A stretch of DNA of 28,369 bases from JANXXV01 sp038230275. GTDB taxonomy: Bacteria > Acidobacteriota > Terriglobia > Bryobacterales > Bryobacteraceae. The stretch lies in NCBI GenBank assembly GCA_038230275.1, contig JBBRNO010000083.1, forward strand, positions 1 to 28,369, given 5' to 3'. How positions within the stretch are numbered: position 1 is the first letter of the stretch; each line of letters starts with the position of its first letter. The notes below the pieces were generated by a model. It saw only the letters and a list, made by a program, of their open reading frames with translations, was not told the DNA's origin and searched no databases. Both the position numbers and the translations under genes were made by a program. Shown here one piece after another: positions 24,701-28,369 of the stretch.

Positions 24701-24712
24701 GTTTCGGAACAT
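21710..24712 (-). CDS. Oar-like TonB-dependent outer-membrane protein with N-terminal carboxypeptidase-regulatory-like domain
   Basis: 1000 residues. Signal peptide at 1-25 (SVTLGLFVIAAAALA then Q), a CarboxypepD_reg-like beta domain at about 28-115 (VDRATLNGTVFDPSHAPMSS), a plug-like region (about 130-250, with LPINGRNWAMLMLLVPGA and VVSKTGTNAWHGSAFEYLRN), then a long barrel with repeated aromatic-ended strands such as NLTLSLGLRYDYF and RIGLEFRAEAFNILNRSQF, closing on a terminal Phe (FQFMLRLNF) as expected for barrel insertion. Such proteins are expanded in Acidobacteria; ligands are mostly unknown and could be polysaccharide breakdown products, peptides or siderophores. No partner hydrolase is adjacent. 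It is coupled to the WG-repeat gene. Confidence 0.9.
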   Translation of the reverse strand: MFRNHYKLPVSVTLGLFVIAAAALAQVDRATLNGTVFDPSHAPMSSATVTIAFEETGFKRSVQTSGSGTYVLPALPLGKCRITAQSSGFQVQQTESISLSVGETRTVNFQMEIESTTQSIAVSASQAELEQGSAETGGVIGSQQVRGLPINGRNWAMLMLLVPGAINTGIGNQTGIRFAGHGLDDNKLVFDGTDATGVLRQSQKTDLRLQISSESIAEFRVNSSLYSAEYGGAGGGQANVVSKTGTNAWHGSAFEYLRNDKLNSRTPFDPATVPPFRLNQFGVSLGGPIINDRTFFFINYEGLQQVLGQTLIGFVPSPSYRTNVLQTSPQLQPLLNAYPEGQAATSNPNVWTWTGLGRQTQKENFGLARVDHRFNDRMIAYARFNLDQGELSTPNGDGSGYLRDSLLTEDSPKNGILDLENIFSPRLVNEAKAGVNRVPFTTTSQSVLPTQVQVAGLTTLKDNLQQVQHMTTYSFADTVSYVQGRHAIKSGFGLRRVQANLGNTAEIQLTYANANNFQANKLDSAAVLAAVPTAGMRKTEYFAFIQDEFKIRANLTLSLGLRYDYFGAFSEIQNRGRPFDPETCGGYCSPTAAWYNPDTSSAGPRVALTWAPQRLHGKTVIRTGYGLFYGEAQLGDLTGPMNNITSRITLTSSQIAGLTYPVEPFLSLGQSIGNAPRALFRNRRNQQIGEWGFSIQQQLPSGILMDLGYLGNKGTHMFTRTYANAIDPVTGSRPLPAFSLVDYKRMDGVSNFNALSITLKRQFNSGWLFGANYLWSHSIDDAGVGGGEATYPENINCRSCERASSDQDIRQSFTSNAIYQIPFGPGRQYLKSGGLAGFLAGGWEISGIGAARSGLPLTVTVSRSAAALPDGNSMSAQRPNLVPGVSLIPSGGQTPQHWITPAAFAVPANGTWGNAGRNLVRAPRIWQIDTALTKRNQITERIGLEFRAEAFNILNRSQFSVPNTNLSAAGSFGQITQPFNPGATGTGTPRQFQFMLRLNF

Positions 24713-24801
24713 AGATATCGTCCCGGCATCGACGCGGGAAACGACAGTGTGGCACGCGTGGTGTTACAAGAGAATGAACGATTGATCGCATTAGCATTCG
24801 C

Positions 24802-25314
24802 ATGGACTACTGGACAAGCATCACGCCGGATAATCGGGTTTCCGTTCACATGGCAGTGACGCGGGCGGGCATCTGCCGGCTCAGCATCGGTAAGGCTGAC
24901 CGGGAATTCACCGCTGATTTGCGGCTACGGAACCCTTTGAATAATTGGATTGAAGATCAGGGGTGGCCGCTGCTTCGCGAAGCGGCCAGCCAGGTTTCCG
25001 CCTATTTTCGGAGAGAGCTAAGGACGTTTGACCTGCCGCTGGACTTGCAGGGCACTGAATTTCAACTGAAGGTCTGGCAGACCTTGCAACGGATTCCGTA
25101 CGGCCGCACGCGAACTTATGCCGAGATAGCGCTGGCGATTGGCGCGCCGAAAGCGACACGGGCCGTGGGCGGAGCCAATCACGAAAATCCGATCCCGATC
25201 ATCATTCCATGTCACCGGGTGCTGGCGGCGAATGGCAAACTGGGCGGCTTCGCGTGTGGGCTCGACTACAAACGGATGCTGTTGGATGTGGAACAGATGG
25301 CCGCAACTATCTGA
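24802..25314 (+). CDS. ogt: Methylated-DNA-[protein]-cysteine S-methyltransferase
   Basis: 170-residue suicide repair protein that transfers alkyl groups from O6-alkylguanine to its own cysteine. The active site IIIPCHRVLA has Cys137, the helix-turn-helix recognition segment is RTRTYAEIALAIGAPKATRAVGGANHENP with the arginine finger in RAVG, and the protein ends soon after the GGFACGLDYKRMLLD block as usual. No Shine-Dalgarno sequence is seen before ATG 24802. It is divergent from the receptor gene across 89 bases, and its 3' end overlaps the convergent lipid A gene by 49 bases. Confidence 0.93.
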   Translation: MDYWTSITPDNRVSVHMAVTRAGICRLSIGKADREFTADLRLRNPLNNWIEDQGWPLLREAASQVSAYFRRELRTFDLPLDLQGTEFQLKVWQTLQRIPYGRTRTYAEIALAIGAPKATRAVGGANHENPIPIIIPCHRVLAANGKLGGFACGLDYKRMLLDVEQMAATI

Positions 25315-27581
25315 GCGAATAGGGCAGCCTCGTTGTCGATTTCGATCCCGATCTTTAGCCAGTAGATTCTGCGCGGCGCGATGGGCTGCGGCAGGTTGAG
25401 GGCATCCTTTTCCGTGGTTAGCAAAATGGCCTCGCCGAGTTGCTCGATTTCGCGCGCTGTATAGCGGTGATGATCGGCGAAGATGGTTTTCTTAGTGGGC
25501 TTGATTCCAAGGGCGCTCAGAGTGGCCCAGAAGGAATCGGGGTTCGCCAGCCCGCAGAAGGCGGCGGCATGGGGCAGGCTTTCCAGGCTCCGGTGTTCGC
25601 CGGTGCCTGCATCCACCCAATACAACGGGATGACTCGCGACTGATAGACCGGCGCACCGGGGTTGTACTGTGCCAGCGTCTGCCTGACGCCGCCGCCGTC
25701 TGTCCGCGTGACGATGAAGGCGGAGGCTCGGCGAAGCGCGGATAAAGGTTCGCGAAGCCGGCCTAGCGGAAATACTTCACCGCCCGCCAGCGGGTCGAGG
25801 CCGTCAATCAACACCAGGTCCAAGTCGCGATGGAGCGGCGCGTGCTGGAATCCGTCGTCCAGCAGAAAGATGCCGGGCTGGAAGCGGTCTTCCATTTGCC
25901 GCCCTACGCGGTAGCGGTCGGCACCGATTCCCACCGGGGCGAAACCATCGCGGAGAAACATTTGCGGTTCGTCGCCGGTGACTTTGGTTGATGCCGCTTC
26001 GCCGGCCGCCAGCAACGACACGGGTTCAGTGGATTCGCGCCGGTATCCACGGGTAAGGATTCCGGGCTTGTATCCCCGGGCCTGCAGATGTTCGGCCAGA
26101 TACCGCACCATGGGCGTCTTCCCTGCCCCACCCATCCCGATGCCGCCGATGCTGATTACAGGCGTGCTCAACCGGCGTTGCACGCCTCGGCGCTTGAGCG
26201 CTCCGCCTGCTGTCCAGAGCTTGGAAAGCCCCCACAACAACGGATGCACCGGACCGTATGGCAGTATATGTGGAACTGCCTGGGCACGGTCTTCGGCAAT
26301 GGTCCGGAGGGCGCGGTCAGTGGCGCCGCGCTGCGCCTCGGCCAGGAGCTTTGCGCGTTGACCGAGGGCTCGGGCGGCGTCTGGATTGATTAACAATTCA
26401 TCTACGGCTGGGCCGAGTTGCTGCGGACCCTCGATACTCTTGACGGCGTTGGCCGAGCGGAAGCGGGCTGCGATCTCTGGAAAGTTTTCCATGTGCGGCC
26501 CAATGATTACGGGCTTGGCGAAGATGGCTGGCTCCAGAATGTTGTGGCCTCCGCGATCGGTGAGCGTGCCGCCCATCAGCACGACGGTGGCTCGTCCGAA
26601 GAGGCTGCTTAGCTCGCCGATGGAATCCAGCAGCAGGACGCTGGCGGGTTCCGTGGTTGGCAATGTGGTCCGGCGTGCGAATGAAATTCCCGCCGCTTGA
26701 AGTTTCGCTGCTACGACGTCGAAACGCTCCGGCTTGCGCGGTGCGATGAGCAGCAGTAGTTCCTGATGCTTCGGTTGGAGTTTGAGAAAAGCTTCGATCA
26801 CCGCATCGTCTTCATCGACTGTGCTGTTGTTCGTGGGAGCCGTGGTGCTGGCGGCGATCCAGATTGTGTCGCGTCCCGAAAGGAAGTCTGTTATCGCTTG
26901 CGGCACGCCGGAATCTGGCGGTTGAAAATCGTATTTCAAATTGCCGTTGACTACGATGCGATCATCGGGCGCTCCTGCGTTGCGATAGTTGCCCTGATCC
27001 TCGGGGCTTTGAACCAGCAGATGATCCGGCAGATCAAGCACACTTTGAAAGAACCAGCGCAACCGCAGATATCGAGGAAGAGCCCGTGGGGAGATGCGGC
27101 CGTTGACGATGGTGAGCGCCGCGCCGCAGCGCTTGGCTTCGTGGTAGAGATTCGGCCAGATCTCGGTTTCAAGGACAATCAACGACGATGGACAGATGTG
27201 CCGCAACACACGGCGTACCGCGAAGCAGTAATCGATCGGCATATAGAAGATACCGTCGACTGCGGCGGAGAGTTTATCCTCGGCGACCTGACGTCCGGCC
27301 GTAGTTCCGCACGAAAGAAAGAGCGAAGCCCGAGGATAGGCGACCCGCAATTCCCGGATCAACGCGGCGGAAGACAGCACTTCGCCCAAGGAAACCGCGT
27401 GCAACCAGATGGCTCCGGAGGCCGTCCGCTTGTAAGACCGGGGTAAAAAGCCTGCTCGCTCCCGAAGGCCGCACCGATAGCGGCTATCGCGGATGACGCG
27501 CATAAGGACATAGACTAATAGAAATGGGAGCGCCGCCGCCTGCAGAACGCGGTAAACGAAAAAAATGAACTTACGTCGCAA
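25266..27581 (-). CDS. KdtA-LpxK fusion: Kdo transferase joined to tetraacyldisaccharide 4'-kinase
   Basis: One uninterrupted frame carries two normally separate lipid A enzymes. The first (about residues 1-435) is WaaA/KdtA: an N-terminal membrane segment (FIFFVYRVLQAAALPFLLVY), catalytic Glu in WLHAVSLGEVLSSAALIRE, LETEIWPNLYHEAKR, and GGTLTDRGGHNILEPAIF. The second (about 440-771) is LpxK: P-loop GGIGMGGAGKTPMVRYLAE, TRGYRR, GDEPQMF, LLDDGFQHAPLHRDLDLVLID and TTEKDALNLP. The product should phosphorylate lipid A disaccharide and add Kdo at the inner membrane. I chose TTG 27581 (771 residues) because the family N terminus begins just there and AGGAG lies 13 bases upstream. ATG 27623 or the frame limit 27701 would intrude further into the divergent gene. 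The start is uncertain; the fusion is not. Confidence 0.9.
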   Translation of the reverse strand: MRRKFIFFVYRVLQAAALPFLLVYVLMRVIRDSRYRCGLRERAGFLPRSYKRTASGAIWLHAVSLGEVLSSAALIRELRVAYPRASLFLSCGTTAGRQVAEDKLSAAVDGIFYMPIDYCFAVRRVLRHICPSSLIVLETEIWPNLYHEAKRCGAALTIVNGRISPRALPRYLRLRWFFQSVLDLPDHLLVQSPEDQGNYRNAGAPDDRIVVNGNLKYDFQPPDSGVPQAITDFLSGRDTIWIAASTTAPTNNSTVDEDDAVIEAFLKLQPKHQELLLLIAPRKPERFDVVAAKLQAAGISFARRTTLPTTEPASVLLLDSIGELSSLFGRATVVLMGGTLTDRGGHNILEPAIFAKPVIIGPHMENFPEIAARFRSANAVKSIEGPQQLGPAVDELLINPDAARALGQRAKLLAEAQRGATDRALRTIAEDRAQAVPHILPYGPVHPLLWGLSKLWTAGGALKRRGVQRRLSTPVISIGGIGMGGAGKTPMVRYLAEHLQARGYKPGILTRGYRRESTEPVSLLAAGEAASTKVTGDEPQMFLRDGFAPVGIGADRYRVGRQMEDRFQPGIFLLDDGFQHAPLHRDLDLVLIDGLDPLAGGEVFPLGRLREPLSALRRASAFIVTRTDGGGVRQTLAQYNPGAPVYQSRVIPLYWVDAGTGEHRSLESLPHAAAFCGLANPDSFWATLSALGIKPTKKTIFADHHRYTAREIEQLGEAILLTTEKDALNLPQPIAPRRIYWLKIGIEIDNEAALFAQIVAAICSTSNSIRL

Positions 27582-28176
27582 TTGCCTGCCGCTTCTCCTG
27601 ACCCTAGTGGCGAGTATATCCATCGCCGAAGGGGTGGACAAGGATAAGAACAAATTTTCTCCGGGACCTGCTTCGTCGTTCGCCGGCAAGCAAAGCGACA
27701 ACGGGGTGACGGTGGCCGCGGTGGCTTATGATACCGAGGCGCTGGCGGGTACCGCTTTCGGCAAGATGAATCCGTATCAGCATGGCGTGCTGCCGGTGCT
27801 GGTGGTGATTCAGAACGATTCGAAGAAGTCGATCAAACTGGAGCGGATGGAGGTGCAGTACATCGCCGCCGATCGCGATAAAATTGAGCCGACTTCACCG
27901 CAGGATGTGCCTCGCCTGCGGCCCCCCAAGCGGCCGAACATGCACGGCACGCCGCTGCCGGGGATGGGCGGAAGGAACAAGAATCCACTGGGCGGACCGG
28001 AGATTGAAGGACGCGCGTTTGCCGCGAAAATGCTGCCGCCGGGCGAGTCTGCGTACGGATTTTTCTACTTTCAAACAGGACATCGCGCGGGTTCGAAGCT
28101 CTATTTGAAGGGGATGGAAGAAGCGGCGACAGGCAAGGAGCTTTATTACTTCGAAATCCCGCTGGACGCGCACTAA
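27565..28176 (+). CDS. Secreted protein of unknown function
   Basis: 203 residues from ATG 27565. The N terminus (MNLRRNCLPLLLTLVASISI then AEG) is a clear signal peptide with a plausible cleavage site near 21. The mature part has a beta-rich segment (NGVTVAAVAYDTEALAGTAF, then HGVLPVLVVIQNDSKKSIKLER), a Pro/Gly-rich loop (about 115-145) and a final PPGESAYGFFYFQTG...LYYFEIPLD strand block, resembling small periplasmic immunoglobulin-like folds. I do not recognise a named family. The start overlaps the divergent KdtA-LpxK start region. No good ribosome site is visible, so the start is supported mainly by the signal peptide. Confidence 0.75.
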   Translation: MNLRRNCLPLLLTLVASISIAEGVDKDKNKFSPGPASSFAGKQSDNGVTVAAVAYDTEALAGTAFGKMNPYQHGVLPVLVVIQNDSKKSIKLERMEVQYIAADRDKIEPTSPQDVPRLRPPKRPNMHGTPLPGMGGRNKNPLGGPEIEGRAFAAKMLPPGESAYGFFYFQTGHRAGSKLYLKGMEEAATGKELYYFEIPLDAH

Positions 28177-28270
28177 CATCATGCGTGTGGGGCTGCGGGG
28201 CCATACGCCGAAGTGTGGAGTTCGTAGCACCGCTCCCTGAGAAGGTGTGAAAAAATCGAGAATGGCCACT

Positions 28271-28298
28271 TAAAACATGTTCACTCTAAAATGTTTTA
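28271..28298. repeat. Inverted repeat TAAAACAT/ATGTTTTA ahead of the right-edge ORF
   Basis: An 8-bp perfect inverted repeat (28271-28278 with 28291-28298) is separated by 12 bases. It is preceded by TGGCCACT. AT-rich composition here contrasts with the neighbours. It may be an operator for the following ORF or part of the end of an insertion element; the window stops too soon to tell. Confidence 0.4.
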
Positions 28299-28313
28299 GG
28301 CGATAATCGGTTT

Positions 28314-28369
28314 ATGGAACCTGAAGCACAAGGGATCTTAGTGGAAATCCCAGAGCAACCGCAGCCAGC
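28314..28369 (+). CDS. First codons of an unknown ORF (partial at right edge)
   Basis: ATG 28314 opens a frame (MEPEAQGILVEIPEQPQP) that runs off the window. Eighteen residues do not identify a family. The upstream inverted repeat and AT-rich patch would suit the left end of a transposable element, but no terminal repeat can be confirmed. No ribosome site is obvious. Confidence 0.3.
   Translation, partial: MEPEAQGILVEIPEQPQP

Noticed and set aside
1..28369. CRISPR arrays, tRNA or rRNA genes, or phage/defence modules
   Set aside because: No regularly spaced direct repeats, no cloverleaf-like sequence in the intergenic gaps, and no recognisable phage, toxin-antitoxin or defence proteins were seen.

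Overview
The window reads as a chromosomal segment of an acidobacterium close to the Solibacter/Bryobacter group. This is inferred from the company of genes, not from a marker gene. The clues are a 1000-residue Oar-like TonB-dependent protein with an N-terminal carboxypeptidase-regulatory-like domain, a copy of the orphan STGPKTPAGK/NALKLG family that I recall as multi-copy in Acidobacteria, a full hopanoid operon, lipid A genes (so a diderm envelope), high GC and many ATGA/GTGA gene overlaps.

Layout. (1) 1-1369: the tail of an unknown basic protein with a strong terminator, a G-poor spacer carrying a 10-bp-periodic repeat, and an orphan-family gene. (2) 1384-11077: a long plus-strand operon. 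It opens with a leader peptide and attenuator that appear to sense branched-chain amino acids, followed by ilvB, a small spacer ORF, ilvN, ilvC, cimA, an unknown C-terminally membrane-anchored protein, a zinc-free quinone oxidoreductase, an M24 aminopeptidase, accB and accC. It supplies acetolactate, dihydroxyvalerate precursors and citramalate (pyruvate route to isoleucine), and the biotin carrier and biotin carboxylase of acetyl-CoA carboxylase. (3) 11078-11503: no intact gene, but a decayed fragment of a TonB-dependent-receptor N terminus. (4) 20625 down to 12114, minus strand: a tightly overlapping isoprenoid/hopanoid operon, ispH - shc - hpnA - hpnG - two zinc alcohol dehydrogenases - hpnC - hpnD. 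An SRPBCC-domain gene lies beyond it on the same strand. (5) 24712 down to 20847, minus strand: the TonB-dependent outer-membrane protein, translationally coupled to a secreted WG-repeat protein. (6) 24802-28369: an O6-alkylguanine-DNA alkyltransferase gene, a convergent gene encoding a KdtA-LpxK fusion for lipid A/Kdo assembly, a divergent secreted protein of unknown function, and at the right edge the first codons of another ORF behind an inverted repeat.

The most notable observation is the ilv leader. A 38-codon reading frame too short for ordinary ORF calling ends in LLLVIRIITGVIVTGPA. Its stop codon lies on one arm of a pairing that is mutually exclusive with a U-tailed terminator just before ilvB. 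That is the architecture of ribosome-mediated attenuation, here outside the Proteobacteria. Other points worth following are the two dehydrogenases beside hpnG (candidate hopanoid side-chain enzymes), the absence of hpnE and hpnH from the cluster, and the single-polypeptide KdtA-LpxK.
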